Assembly (NCBI RefSeq): GCF_014201095.1
Contig: NZ_JACHDN010000001.1
Location: forward strand, 2,914,001-2,978,000
Direction of reading: 5' to 3'
Length of the DNA: 64,000 nucleotides
Origin: Cellulomonas hominis
GTDB lineage: Bacteria; Actinomycetota; Actinomycetes; Actinomycetales; Cellulomonadaceae
Positions 9,102-19,092 of the stretch are shown here, piece by piece; the stretch's first letter is position 1, and each line of letters begins with the position of its first letter. The notes under the pieces were generated by a model, which had not been told where the DNA came from, ran no database searches, and saw nothing but the letters and a program-made list of their open reading frames with translations. The position numbers were made by a program, and so were the translations under genes.

Positions 9102-9832
9102 CGGCGCGCCCGCAGCCGCCGGACGGGGGCGAGCGTGGACACCATCCGCAGGGGGCGCGTCACGCGCCACGACAGCGTCGCCTTCACGGCGGCGAGCTCG
9201 TGCGCCAGCAGCGCGGCCGTCTGGTCCGGCTCGCGGTCCTCCTCGGCGGCGTCGCCCGGCCAGCCGGCGAGGGCGGCCGCGCGCCAGCGCTGGATGCTCC
9301 GGGCGGCGTCCTCGAGGTCGGCGCGCAGCGCGGCCTCGGTGGCGCGCTCGAACCCGTCGCGGCTGTCCGCCGGGTACGACAGGAGCTCGCCGAGGCGGGC
9401 GTCGTGCTCGGCGGCGACGAGGAGCTCCGAGCGCCCGACGACCAGCCGGCGCACGTACCCCTCGGGGGCGTCGTGCTCGTCGGCGTCAGCAGGGCGGACG
9501 AGGAGCACCCAGGGCCGGGCGCCGGAGGCCAGGAGCTCGCGTGCGGCGGCGGGGCCGGGCACGACGGCGAGGTGGAGCGCGCCGTCCAGCGCCGCGGTTG
9601 CCCCCGTGAGGTCCTCGGCGACGTCCTCGCCCGGTCGTCGCGCCGCGCCGTCCGCGCCGGCGACCAGGACGCCGCGCCAGCCGAGGTCGGCCAGCGCGCG
9701 CGTCGGCGACTGCTCCTCGGCGGCGACCGGGGCCACCTCGAGGTAGGTGCCCGGGGTCACCCACCCGAGGGCACGGTGCAGGACCACGTCCTCGGCATCG
9801 ACGGCATACGACAGGAAAGCAGGGTGAGGCAC
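9098..9832 (-). CDS. Truncated, FkbM-like protein lacking the catalytic core
   Basis: This is a 244-residue protein. The beginning FLSYAVDAEDVVLHRAL is the FkbM opening (usually FVSYAQNFEDVMLWRAL), and TYLEVAP takes the place of the SAM-binding YIDVGA. RPWVLLVRP and a later LVAAEHDARL-x(11)-DGF resemble the end of the FkbM domain, but the central KIDVEG segment is missing and the domain is shortened. The C-terminal tail contains SWRVTRPLR, a motif common at the ends of glycan-modifying proteins. The TATGCT box at 9839-9844 leaves exactly 6 nt before GTG 9832, so I prefer this start over GTG 9862. It heads a three-gene operon. Confidence 0.6.
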   Translation of the reverse strand: MPHPAFLSYAVDAEDVVLHRALGWVTPGTYLEVAPVAAEEQSPTRALADLGWRGVLVAGADGAARRPGEDVAEDLTGATAALDGALHLAVVPGPAAARELLASGARPWVLLVRPADADEHDAPEGYVRRLVVGRSELLVAAEHDARLGELLSYPADSRDGFERATEAALRADLEDAARSIQRWRAAALAGWPGDAAEEDREPDQTAALLAHELAAVKATLSWRVTRPLRMVSTLAPVRRLRARR

Positions 9833-9838
9833 CGCGAC

Positions 9839-9844
9839 AGCATA
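9839..9844 (-). promoter_or_regulatory. -10 box TATGCT, leaderless start at GTG 9832
   Basis: TATGCT on the minus strand is separated by 6 nt from GTG 9832. Transcription starting about 7 nt after the box would begin at the start codon, giving a leaderless mRNA. Confidence 0.5.
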
Positions 9845-9927
9845 GCCACCGCCCGGTGGCACCGGGCCGCCCCGGGCCGGTGGTCCGGCACGGGCGGGGA
9901 ACGGGCGCCGGCCGCGGTGACGGCCGC

Positions 9928-10953
<1,026 letters not shown>

Positions 10954-10957
10954 GCGG

Positions 10958-11932
10958 GTGCTGACGGCGCTCATCACCGGGATCACGGGCCAGGACGGCA
11001 CGCTCCTCGCGCGCCGGCTCGCGGGCGAGGGCGTCGAGGTGCACGGCATGGTCCGTGCCGAGGACGACCGGCAGGTCGCGGCCGCCGGCCTGCCGGAGGG
11101 GGTGCACCTGCACGTCGGCGACCTCGCGGACGCCGACCTGCTGCGTGCGCTCGTCGCCGAGGTCGCCCCGGACGAGCTCTACAACCTGGGTGGCATCAGC
11201 TCGGTCGGGTACTCGTGGGACCAGCCGGTCCTGACGGGCCTGGTCAGCGGCCTGGGCGCGGTCGCCGTGTTCGACGCGGCGTACCACGCCCAGGAGCAGC
11301 ACGGCCGGCCCGTGCGGGTGCTGCAGCCGTCCAGCGCGGAGATCTTCGGCTACCCGGAGACCTCGCCGCAGGACGAGCGCACGGCGATCCGGCCGGTGTC
11401 GCCGTACGGCGCGGCGAAGGCGTACGCGCACCAGATGGCGGCCGTGTACCGGACGCGCGACCTGCACGTGGCCACCTGCATCCTGTACAACCACGAGTCC
11501 CCCCTGCGCCCGCCGACGTTCGTCACGCGCAAGATCACGCAGGCGGCCGCGGCGATCGGTGAGCGCGGCTCGGGCGTCGTCAGCCTGGGGAACCTGGAGG
11601 CGCGCCGCGACTGGGGCTGGGCGCCCGACTACGTGGACGCGATGGTCCTCGCCACCCGGTTCGAGCGGGCGGAGGACTTCGTCGTGGCCACGGGCCGGAC
11701 GCGTTCGGTCGCCGAGTTCGTCGCGAGCGCCTTCGCCCGCGTCGGCATCGAGGACTGGCGCGCGCACGTCGAGGTGGACCCGCGGTTCTTCCGCCCGGTC
11801 GACCCCGGCGAGGTGACCGGCGACGCGTCCCGCGCGCGGGACCTGCTCGGCTGGGCGCCCAGGGTGTCGTTCGACGAGATGGTGGGGCGGATGGTCGACC
11901 ACGACCTGGCGCTCCTGCGAGGAGAGGCATGA
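10958..11932 (+). CDS. Second GDP-mannose 4,6-dehydratase-like SDR protein
   Basis: This 324-residue protein is a paralogue of the upstream gmd, and it keeps GITGQDG (8-14), SSAEIFG (125-131), YGAAK (Y150, K154), NHESP (178-182) and FVTRK (188-192). Identity is clearly partial, with a different lid region and a shorter substrate loop. Because the GDP-mannose-binding motifs are retained, it is probably another dehydratase or acts on the product of the first, rather than being a standard GDP-4-keto-6-deoxymannose reductase, which usually lacks NHESP. It starts with GTG 4 nt after the gmd stop, and its own stop overlaps the next ATG. The exact reaction is undecided. Confidence 0.75.
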   Translation: MLTALITGITGQDGTLLARRLAGEGVEVHGMVRAEDDRQVAAAGLPEGVHLHVGDLADADLLRALVAEVAPDELYNLGGISSVGYSWDQPVLTGLVSGLGAVAVFDAAYHAQEQHGRPVRVLQPSSAEIFGYPETSPQDERTAIRPVSPYGAAKAYAHQMAAVYRTRDLHVATCILYNHESPLRPPTFVTRKITQAAAAIGERGSGVVSLGNLEARRDWGWAPDYVDAMVLATRFERAEDFVVATGRTRSVAEFVASAFARVGIEDWRAHVEVDPRFFRPVDPGEVTGDASRARDLLGWAPRVSFDEMVGRMVDHDLALLRGEA

Positions 11933-14442
11933 CCGGCAGTGCGGTGACGGTGCGACCGGGGGTCGTCTCCGTCGTCCTGGTGAACTACAAGGGTGCCGAG
12001 GACACCATCGCGTGCCTGCGGGCCTTCGAGGACGTCGACTGGCCGGCGGACCGGTACGAGCTCATCGTCGTCGACAACGGCTCCGACGACGGGTCGCTCG
12101 AGGCGATCCGGGCGGCCGTGCCGGGCGCCCGGCTGATCGACGCGGGGGAGAACCTCGGCTTCGCGGGCGGCTGCAACCGGGGCGTCGAGGCGGCGACCGG
12201 CGAGTACGTGGCGTTCATCAACAACGACGCCCGGCCGGGCGCCGGCTGGATCTCCGCCGCGGTCGCCGCGTTCGAGGCCGAGCCCGCCGTGGGCGCGGTC
12301 GCGTCCAAGGTCCTGGACTGGGACGGGAACCTCATCGACTACGTCGACGGCTCGCTCACGTGGTTCGGCATGGGCTACAAGCGCGAGGTCGAGAAGCCCG
12401 ACACCGGTCAGTGGGACACCCCCAAGGACGTGCTCTTCGGCACCGGCGCGGCGATGTTCGTCCGGGCGGAGCTCTACCGCGAGGTCTGCGGGTTCGACGA
12501 GCGGTTCTTCATGTTCTACGAGGACGTGGACCTCGGGTGGCGGCTCAACCTGCTCGGCCACACCGTGCGGTTCGTGCCGACCTCCGTGGCGTACCACCGG
12601 CACCACGTCACGATGAAGAAGTTCGGCAACTTCCGCGAGAGCTACCTGCTCGAGCGCAACGCGCTGCTCTCCATGTACAAGAACTACGACGACGAGTCGC
12701 TGGCCCGGGCGCTGCCCGCGGCCATGGCGCTCGCCGTGCGCCGCTCGATCGCCCGGACCGGCACCGACGCGACCGCGCTGGACCTCCAGCGCTCGCCCGG
12801 CGGCGAAGACGTCGGCACGCTCGAGGTGCCCAAGATGGCGCTGACCGGGCCGTACGCGATCGACTACTTCGTCGAGCAGCTGCCCGGCCTGGCGGAGACC
12901 CGCGCCGAGCTGCAGGCGCTCCGCCGCCGGACCGACCGCGAGCTGTTCCCGCTGTTCCGCGAGACGATCGAGCCCGCCTACGGCATGCCGTCGTACCTGG
13001 CGGCCCACGAGGCGCTGGTCCGGGCGTTCGGCATCGACACCCACATGCGCGGCCGGCAGCGCGTGCTCGTCGTCACCGGCGAGCCGCTGCTCGACCGGAT
13101 GGCCGGCCCCGCGATCCGCGCGTGGGAGATCGCGTCGGCGCTCGCCGGGCAGCACGACGTGCGCCTGCTCTCCACCGCGGGCGCGCGCACCCGGGACGAG
13201 CGGTTCGAGGTGCTGGCCGCCCGCGGCGGCGCGGAGCTGCGCGCCCAGACCGACTGGGCGGACGTCATCGTGTTCCAGGGCTTCCTGCTGGAGCAGGCGC
13301 CCTGGCTCGTCGACAGCAGCACCATCCTCGTCGCCGACATCTACGACCCCATGCACCTCGAGCAGCTCGAGCAGGGCAGGGACCTGGGCCCGGAGGGCCG
13401 GGCGCAGTCGGTGGCCGAGACGACGCGGATCCTCAACGAGCAGATCGCCCGCGCCGACTTCCTGCTCTGCGCGTCCGAGAAGCAGCGCGACTTCTGGCTC
13501 GGCCAGCTCGCGTCCCAGGGGCGCGTGAACGCCCAGGTCTACGACGAGGACGCGAGCCTGTCCTCGCTCCTGGCCGTGGTGCCGTTCGGCATCGACGACA
13601 CGCCGCCGCAGCAGCGGCGCCATGCGGTGCGCGGGACGATCCCGGGGATCGGCCCGGACGACAAGGTGATCGTCTGGGGCGGGGGCGTCTATAACTGGTT
13701 CGACCCGTTGACGCTCATCCGGGCCGTGGCCGACCTGGCGGCGGACCACCCCGACGTCCGACTCGTCTTCATGGGCATGAAGCACCCGAACCCCGGGGTC
13801 CCGGACATGAAGATGGCGTGGGACGCGCAGCAGCTCGCCTCCGAGCTCGGGCTGACCGGCCGGCACGTGTTCTTCAACGAGGGCTGGGTGCCCTACGCCG
13901 AGCGCGCGGACTTCCTGCTCGACGCGGACGTCGGCGTCTCGACGCACTTCGAGCACATCGAGACGCAGTTCTCGTTCCGCACGCGGATCCTCGACTACCT
14001 GTGGGCGTCGCTGCCGATCGTGGCCACGGACGGGGACACGTTCGCGTCGCTCATCCGGGAGCACGGGCTCGGCCGCGTGGTGCCGCCCGAGGACGTCGAC
14101 GCCCTGCGCGCCGCGCTCGAGGAGACGCTCTACGACGAGGACCTGCGCACCCGGACGCAGGCCGCCGTGCGGGAGTTCGCCGCGACGATGACCTGGTCGC
14201 GGACCCTGGTCCCGCTCGTCCGGTTCGCCGCGTCGCCGCGCCGGGCCCCGGACCTCGCCGTCCGCCGGCTCGGCGAGCGGGACGAGGTGCGCCCGGCGGT
14301 CCGCCGCCGGCACAGCGTCCGGGGTGACCTGGCGCTCGCCCGCGGCTACTTCCGGGCCGGGGGCCTCGGCGAGGTCACCAGCCGGGCGATGGGCCGCGCG
14401 CGTCGCGTGCTCGGCGGGGGCGCGCCGGCCGACGGGGCCTGA
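11929..14442 (+). CDS. Two-domain glycosyltransferase: GT2 fused to GT4
   Basis: The protein has 837 residues. Residues 12-290 form a rhamnosyltransferase-like GT2 domain with VDNGSDDGS (48-56), NND (98-100) as DxD equivalent, and the FMFYEDVDLGWRL acceptor/base motif. Residues about 360-770 form a GT-B domain with VLVVTGEPLLDRMAGPAIR, a donor domain starting IVWGGGVYNWFDP, and LDYLWASLPIVATDGD near the sugar-nucleotide site. This architecture is known from O-antigen and mycobacterial wall loci and would add two residues in sequence. ATGA overlap with the upstream GMD-like gene indicates a gmd-gmd2-GT operon, so at least one donor may be a GDP-6-deoxyhexose. Confidence 0.88.
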   Translation: MTGSAVTVRPGVVSVVLVNYKGAEDTIACLRAFEDVDWPADRYELIVVDNGSDDGSLEAIRAAVPGARLIDAGENLGFAGGCNRGVEAATGEYVAFINNDARPGAGWISAAVAAFEAEPAVGAVASKVLDWDGNLIDYVDGSLTWFGMGYKREVEKPDTGQWDTPKDVLFGTGAAMFVRAELYREVCGFDERFFMFYEDVDLGWRLNLLGHTVRFVPTSVAYHRHHVTMKKFGNFRESYLLERNALLSMYKNYDDESLARALPAAMALAVRRSIARTGTDATALDLQRSPGGEDVGTLEVPKMALTGPYAIDYFVEQLPGLAETRAELQALRRRTDRELFPLFRETIEPAYGMPSYLAAHEALVRAFGIDTHMRGRQRVLVVTGEPLLDRMAGPAIRAWEIASALAGQHDVRLLSTAGARTRDERFEVLAARGGAELRAQTDWADVIVFQGFLLEQAPWLVDSSTILVADIYDPMHLEQLEQGRDLGPEGRAQSVAETTRILNEQIARADFLLCASEKQRDFWLGQLASQGRVNAQVYDEDASLSSLLAVVPFGIDDTPPQQRRHAVRGTIPGIGPDDKVIVWGGGVYNWFDPLTLIRAVADLAADHPDVRLVFMGMKHPNPGVPDMKMAWDAQQLASELGLTGRHVFFNEGWVPYAERADFLLDADVGVSTHFEHIETQFSFRTRILDYLWASLPIVATDGDTFASLIREHGLGRVVPPEDVDALRAALEETLYDEDLRTRTQAAVREFAATMTWSRTLVPLVRFAASPRRAPDLAVRRLGERDEVRPAVRRRHSVRGDLALARGYFRAGGLGEVTSRAMGRARRVLGGGAPADGA

Positions 14443-14467
14443 GACCCGGCGCCCGCGCCCCGGCGGC

Positions 14468-16855
14468 TCAGCCGCGCGGGTGCGCGAGGCGCCGCCGCAC
14501 CCGCTCCCGGAGCAACGGGGGACGCGCCGGCTCGGGTCGCTCCGTCCGGGGCGGGGCGGCGTGCACGGCGTCCAGGGCGGCCAGCAGCCGGGTCCCGGCC
14601 GCGGCGGCCGAGTGCCGGGTGCGCAGGTCCTCGGCGGCGCGCGCCCCCCTGCGGGCGGCCGCCTCGCGGTCGTGGACCGCGAGGCGCAGGAGGCGGGCCG
14701 CCTCGTCCAGGTCGGGCTCGGCCCACGGCGTCCCGGCGGGGTACGGCTCGGCCCCCTCCGGGATCGCGGTGAGGGTGCAGTCGACGAGGAAGCTGTTCTC
14801 GTCGTCCATGAACTGCAGGTTGCCGCCGTAGCGGGTGGCGACCACCGGCTTCCCCTGGGCCATCGCCTCGGCCATGGTGAGGCCGAGCCCCTCCGCGCGA
14901 TGCAGGGAGGCCACGACGTCGGCGTGCGCGACCAGGGCGTCGCGGGCCGCGGGGTCGAGGTACTGCTCCAGGAGCAGGACGTCGGGCTCGTCCGCGACGA
15001 GCACCCGCAGCCGCTCGGCGTCGGCCTCCCGCAGGTGCGCGTTGATGGACTTCAGCACGAGCACCGGCCCGGAGCCGCGCGGGAAGGCGCGGCGGAAGGC
15101 CGTCACCAGCCCCTCGGGGTTCTTGCGCTCGACCGTGCTCAGGTAGTCGAAAGTGAACAGGACCACCGGGCGGTCCGCGGGGAGCCCGAGGTCCGCGCGC
15201 GAGACGGCCGGCGGTGCGGGCAGCGCACGGGGCAGCGGGGGGGTGACGACACGCACCGGGATGTCGACGTGCGGCTCCACGGCCGCCCGGACGAAGTCGG
15301 TCGCGACCCAGATCTCGTCGAGGTGCCGGGCGGCGTCGGCGTAGCGCCGGGGGAACGACTCGACCTCCCAGTACCACATGCCGATCCGCCGGTCGGCGCC
15401 GAGGGCGGACGGCACGGCCTCCAGCACGGAGCCGGTGAGGTCGGCGTTGACGCACAGCAGCACGGTGTCGTGCCGCTCGGCGCTCGGCGGGCGCGCGTCG
15501 CCGCGACGCCGGCTCTGCAGGTGCCGCGTGACCGGCACCGGGGTCGCCGGGATGCCCGCGGCGACCGCGGCCTCTAGCATGAGCCGGGCCGACTCCCCGA
15601 TGCCGAGGTCGCCGGAGAGGAACCCGACCACGTCCAGCCCGTGCGCCGCCGGGTCGGGGTCCCGCCGGGGCGCGTCGGGCCGGACCGCGTGCTCGAGCGC
15701 CGCGGCGAGCAGCGCGGCGTCGTACACCGGCTCCTCCACGGCGTGCCGGGCGGCCCAGTCCAGGAAGTCGCCGGTCTGCTCGCCGGGCACTCCCGGGAAC
15801 GCCGCCTGGAGATCGGGCCGGCCGCGGTGGATCTCGGCGAGGTAGCGACCGAGGCCGCCGTCCTGCGGCTCGGTCAGCCACCCGGCGAACGCGTCGGCCG
15901 CCGCGGGGTCGAGCGGGTCGGGCGGCAGCGCGGCCCCGGTGCGCCCGGCCCGGTCGGCCGCCGCGGCCAGGAGCGCGCGGACCACGTCGTCGGGTGCGCC
16001 CCCCGACGCGAGGCGCCGCGGGTCGTGCCGGGGCTCTCGCGCGGGGACGGCGGCGAGGGCGTCGGCGTGCGCCGCGCACCAGCGCGCGAGCGCCGGGTGG
16101 TCGCTCAGGCGGGCCCGCCTCGGGCGGTCCCCGCCGAGCGTCCCGAGCAGCCACGGGCGCGCGCGGTCGAACGTCGTGAGGTCGACGGCGTCCACGGGGT
16201 CGCCGTCGAGCAGCAGGCCGTCGCCGTCCGTCGCCACGGTGGCGTCCGGCAGCAGGTTCCAGGGGCCGAGCAGGGCTGCGGCGTCGGCGACCACGCGGTG
16301 CCCCCCGGAGAGCAGCGCGAGCTCGAGCCTGCCGGGGGTGCGGTCCGGGACGGGCGCCCGGTCCCCGAGCGCGAGGAGGCCGGGGTGCACGGCGCCCGCG
16401 GACTCCAGGTCCTCCGCGGTCGGGCTCGGCCCGCCGTCCGGGGACGGCGCGGCGGTGCGGACGACGCCCGCGAGGCCGTCGCCGGGCAGGCCGTCGAGCA
16501 CGCGCGGGCGCCGCAGCAGCAGCACCCCGGGCTCCAGCACCAGGCGCGGCCCGCCCGGGAGCGACCGGTGGAGCGCGGGGGCGAGCCGCTGCGCCGTCGC
16601 GCGCGGGCCGGACGCGACGAGGCGCACGTGCAGCTCCGCGGCGGGCATGCCGAGGGCCTCCGGGTCCACGACCGTCTCGCCGGCGCCCGCGACGTACGAG
16701 CCGTCCAGGTCGAGGACGTGCAGCGGCGCCTCGGGCAGCACGCGGCGGGCGGCGCGGGCCGTCGCGGCGGCCGCCCTCGCGCACCGGTGCCAGGTGGTCA
16801 GGACGACGACCGGCCCGGGGTCCGCTGCCGGCGTCTCGCCGCGGCTGAGGTGCAT
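14468..16855 (-). CDS. Large glycosyltransferase with C-terminal GT4 domain
   Basis: This 795-residue protein has three parts. Residues about 15-250 look like a degenerate nucleotide-sugar domain. A central helical part contains RPDLQAAFPGVPG, and GLDVVGFLSGDLGIGESARL opens the GT-B fold at about residue 400. The GT4 donor domain carries FDYLSTVERKNPEGLV and EGLGLTMAEAMAQGKPV with an intact E-x7-E. The N-terminal half is Ala/Pro-rich and harder to classify. It is probably cytoplasmic and adds sugars to a lipid-linked glycan. A TACGAT box 7 nt before the ATG predicts a leaderless transcript. The gene diverges from the GT-C protein at 16939. Confidence 0.8.
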   Translation of the reverse strand: MHLSRGETPAADPGPVVVLTTWHRCARAAAATARAARRVLPEAPLHVLDLDGSYVAGAGETVVDPEALGMPAAELHVRLVASGPRATAQRLAPALHRSLPGGPRLVLEPGVLLLRRPRVLDGLPGDGLAGVVRTAAPSPDGGPSPTAEDLESAGAVHPGLLALGDRAPVPDRTPGRLELALLSGGHRVVADAAALLGPWNLLPDATVATDGDGLLLDGDPVDAVDLTTFDRARPWLLGTLGGDRPRRARLSDHPALARWCAAHADALAAVPAREPRHDPRRLASGGAPDDVVRALLAAAADRAGRTGAALPPDPLDPAAADAFAGWLTEPQDGGLGRYLAEIHRGRPDLQAAFPGVPGEQTGDFLDWAARHAVEEPVYDAALLAAALEHAVRPDAPRRDPDPAAHGLDVVGFLSGDLGIGESARLMLEAAVAAGIPATPVPVTRHLQSRRRGDARPPSAERHDTVLLCVNADLTGSVLEAVPSALGADRRIGMWYWEVESFPRRYADAARHLDEIWVATDFVRAAVEPHVDIPVRVVTPPLPRALPAPPAVSRADLGLPADRPVVLFTFDYLSTVERKNPEGLVTAFRRAFPRGSGPVLVLKSINAHLREADAERLRVLVADEPDVLLLEQYLDPAARDALVAHADVVASLHRAEGLGLTMAEAMAQGKPVVATRYGGNLQFMDDENSFLVDCTLTAIPEGAEPYPAGTPWAEPDLDEAARLLRLAVHDREAAARRGARAAEDLRTRHSAAAAGTRLLAALDAVHAAPPRTERPEPARPPLLRERVRRRLAHPRG

Positions 16856-16862
16856 GGTGCGG

Positions 16863-16868
16863 ATCGTA
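16863..16868 (-). promoter_or_regulatory. -10 box TACGAT, leaderless start at ATG 16855
   Basis: TACGAT on the minus strand, 7 nt before ATG 16855. It is paired back to back with an identical box for the divergent gene at 16925-16930. Confidence 0.5.
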
Positions 16869-16924
16869 ACGAGTCGCCGCGCCCGGTGCCGTGGACCGCG
16901 ACGGGGCGCGCGGCGGCGACTCGG

Positions 16925-16930
16925 TACGAT
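16925..16930 (+). promoter_or_regulatory. -10 box TACGAT, leaderless start at ATG 16939
   Basis: TACGAT lies 8 nt before ATG 16939, with no Shine-Dalgarno-like sequence between them. It supports this ATG over the in-frame upstream codons. Confidence 0.5.
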
Positions 16931-16938
16931 CGGGCGTC

Positions 16939-19092
16939 ATGTCGGGCGACGGTGATGTGACGGCGGCAGCAGCGGTGCGGGCCGGCACCCCCGGCCCCCG
17001 GGCCGCGGCCGCGCGGGTCGTGTCGCGCCCGGTGCGCGTGGCGACGGTGGTCGCGGCGTGGTCCACGGTGCTCGCCGTGCACCTCGTCGCCGCCTGGCCG
17101 GCCTACGGGCCGGTCTGGACCGACGACGAGATCGGCGTGCTCGCGAACGCCCGGTTCCTCGCGGGCCGCGGCGCGCTCGAGCTCGCCCACCAGAGCTACT
17201 ACCCGGGCTGGTCGGTGCTGCTGGTGCCGGTCTGGTGGGTGACGTCGGACCCCGTGCAGGTGTACCGCGCGGCCGTCCTCGTCTCCGCGCTGTGCGGGGC
17301 CGGGCTGATGGCGCCGCTGACGCTCCTGGCGCGGCGGGTCGGCCTCGGCCTGGTCCCGGCGACCCTGGTGGCGGGCGCCGTGGCCGTCATGCCGAACGGC
17401 GTGACGTACTCGACCACCGCGCTGACGGAGAACTTCCTCGCTCTGTGCACCGCCGTGGTCGCGGTGTGCGGGCTGCGGTACGTGCGCCGGCGCAGCGTCG
17501 GGAGCGCCGTGGCCCTCGGGGCGACGGCGGGCTGGACGTTCGTGGTGCACGGCCGGATGGCCGCGCTCGTCGCGATGACGGTCGTCTGGATGCTCGTCGA
17601 GGGCCTGCGGCGGCGCCGGGCGGGCTGGGTCGGTGCCGGGGTCGCCGTGGCGGTGACCGCCGCCGGCTACGCCCTCCACCGGTGGGTGTCGGGCACGCTG
17701 TACTCGGACACCAGCCGGGAGAGCCTCGCCGTCGACAACCTGCTGGGCGGGACGCCCTCGACGCTGGTGCAGGTCGCGGCGGGCCACCTGTGGTACGCGT
17801 CGGTGGCGTGGGTGCTGCTCGCGGCCCTGGGGCTCGTCCTCGTGGTCGACCGGGTCGTGCGCGAGACGCGGCGCCGACGGCCCGACGTCGGGTGGTGGGC
17901 TCTCGGCGCGGTCCTGGGCACCGCCGCGATCAGCGTCCTCACCATGGCGAGCGTCCGTGCCGCGGGCGAGAACCGGCTCGACGTGCCGTCGTACGGGCGC
18001 TACCTCGAGCCGCTGCTCGCGGTGCTCGCCTGCCTCGGGCTCGCCCTCGTGGTGCGGCGCGCGGCGCCCGCGCGCCTCGTCGTGGCGTCGGCGCTCGTGA
18101 TCGCGGCCGTCGCCTCGCTCGCGTACGTCCCGTGGATCACCCGCGTCGCCGACCCGTCGGCCTGGTGGGCGCCGATCAACGTGCCCGGCCTGCTGGGGCT
18201 GGTGGGCGCGGGCCTGAGTCCCCTCGCGTGGACCGCCGCCTCCGCCGTCACGCTCGTCGCCGGGGCCCTGCTGCTGGCCGCGCGCCGGTCGCCCGCAGCC
18301 CGGGTGGCGTGGGCCGCAGGGTTCGCCGCCTACGGCGTGTGCGCGTCGGCCGCGGCGCTCACGGGCGTGCTGTGGGACTTCAACCGGGCGCAGGGGGTCG
18401 AGCCGGGGCTGATGGTCCCGATCCGCGCCCTGGCCGGCGAGCCGCTGTCCTACGACTCCGCGGGGGCGGACTGGACCAGCCAGAACAGCTTCCAGTACTG
18501 GACCGCCGACACGGACGTCGACGTCTTCGACAGCGACGACGGGACCGCGCCGACGGACCTGGTGATCGCCCGCGCGGACTGGCCCGCGGGCGTCGCGCGG
18601 GGAGCTGAGCTGGTCGCGACGAGCGACCGCGACGAGGCCCTCTGGGTGCTCCCCGGGGCGCTGGCCGACGACCTCGCCGCCCGCGGCGCGCTCGTGCCCG
18701 AGGACCCCACCGCGCCGCTGCAGGGGTTCGGCGCGACCGCGGAGGCGGTCGGCGGGGCCCCGGGCGGCGTCGTGCCGGCGGGCGGCACCGACCTGGTCGT
18801 GCGGCTGTCCAACACCGGGGCGAGCCCGTGGCAGCCGCTCGGCGCGTTCCCCGACCCCACCGGGGCCGTCCGGCTGGTCGCCTGGTGGACCCGCGCGGAC
18901 GGGACGGTCGAGCCGCAGTTCGGCGAGCTGCGCGGGACGGTGCTCCCCGGCGCGACGGCCGACGTGCGGATCGAGCTCCGCCCGCCGGCCGACGCCGTCG
19001 GGGACGTGGCCGTCACGCTCGTGCAGGAGGGGGTGGGGGAGCTGACGCCGCCGGGAGAGCCGCTGCTCGTCCTCCCGACGGCGGCGGGCTAG
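16939..19092 (+). CDS. GT-C-like polytopic membrane glycosyltransferase with C-terminal exported domain
   Basis: The 717-residue protein has about 11-12 hydrophobic helices between residues 30 and 470. WTDDEIG (60-66) in the first extracytoplasmic loop is the acidic motif expected of GT-C enzymes, which use polyprenyl-phosphate sugars outside the membrane. The last roughly 230 residues are soluble and mostly beta, with an Ig-like end (residues about 620-717). It might transfer mannose, arabinose or a similar sugar from a polyprenyl donor to a wall polymer. Start choice follows the TACGAT box 8 nt upstream. It ends by overlapping the convergent rmlC stop by 4 bp. The substrate is not deducible. 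Confidence 0.7.
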   Translation: MSGDGDVTAAAAVRAGTPGPRAAAARVVSRPVRVATVVAAWSTVLAVHLVAAWPAYGPVWTDDEIGVLANARFLAGRGALELAHQSYYPGWSVLLVPVWWVTSDPVQVYRAAVLVSALCGAGLMAPLTLLARRVGLGLVPATLVAGAVAVMPNGVTYSTTALTENFLALCTAVVAVCGLRYVRRRSVGSAVALGATAGWTFVVHGRMAALVAMTVVWMLVEGLRRRRAGWVGAGVAVAVTAAGYALHRWVSGTLYSDTSRESLAVDNLLGGTPSTLVQVAAGHLWYASVAWVLLAALGLVLVVDRVVRETRRRRPDVGWWALGAVLGTAAISVLTMASVRAAGENRLDVPSYGRYLEPLLAVLACLGLALVVRRAAPARLVVASALVIAAVASLAYVPWITRVADPSAWWAPINVPGLLGLVGAGLSPLAWTAASAVTLVAGALLLAARRSPAARVAWAAGFAAYGVCASAAALTGVLWDFNRAQGVEPGLMVPIRALAGEPLSYDSAGADWTSQNSFQYWTADTDVDVFDSDDGTAPTDLVIARADWPAGVARGAELVATSDRDEALWVLPGALADDLAARGALVPEDPTAPLQGFGATAEAVGGAPGGVVPAGGTDLVVRLSNTGASPWQPLGAFPDPTGAVRLVAWWTRADGTVEPQFGELRGTVLPGATADVRIELRPPADAVGDVAVTLVQEGVGELTPPGEPLLVLPTAAG

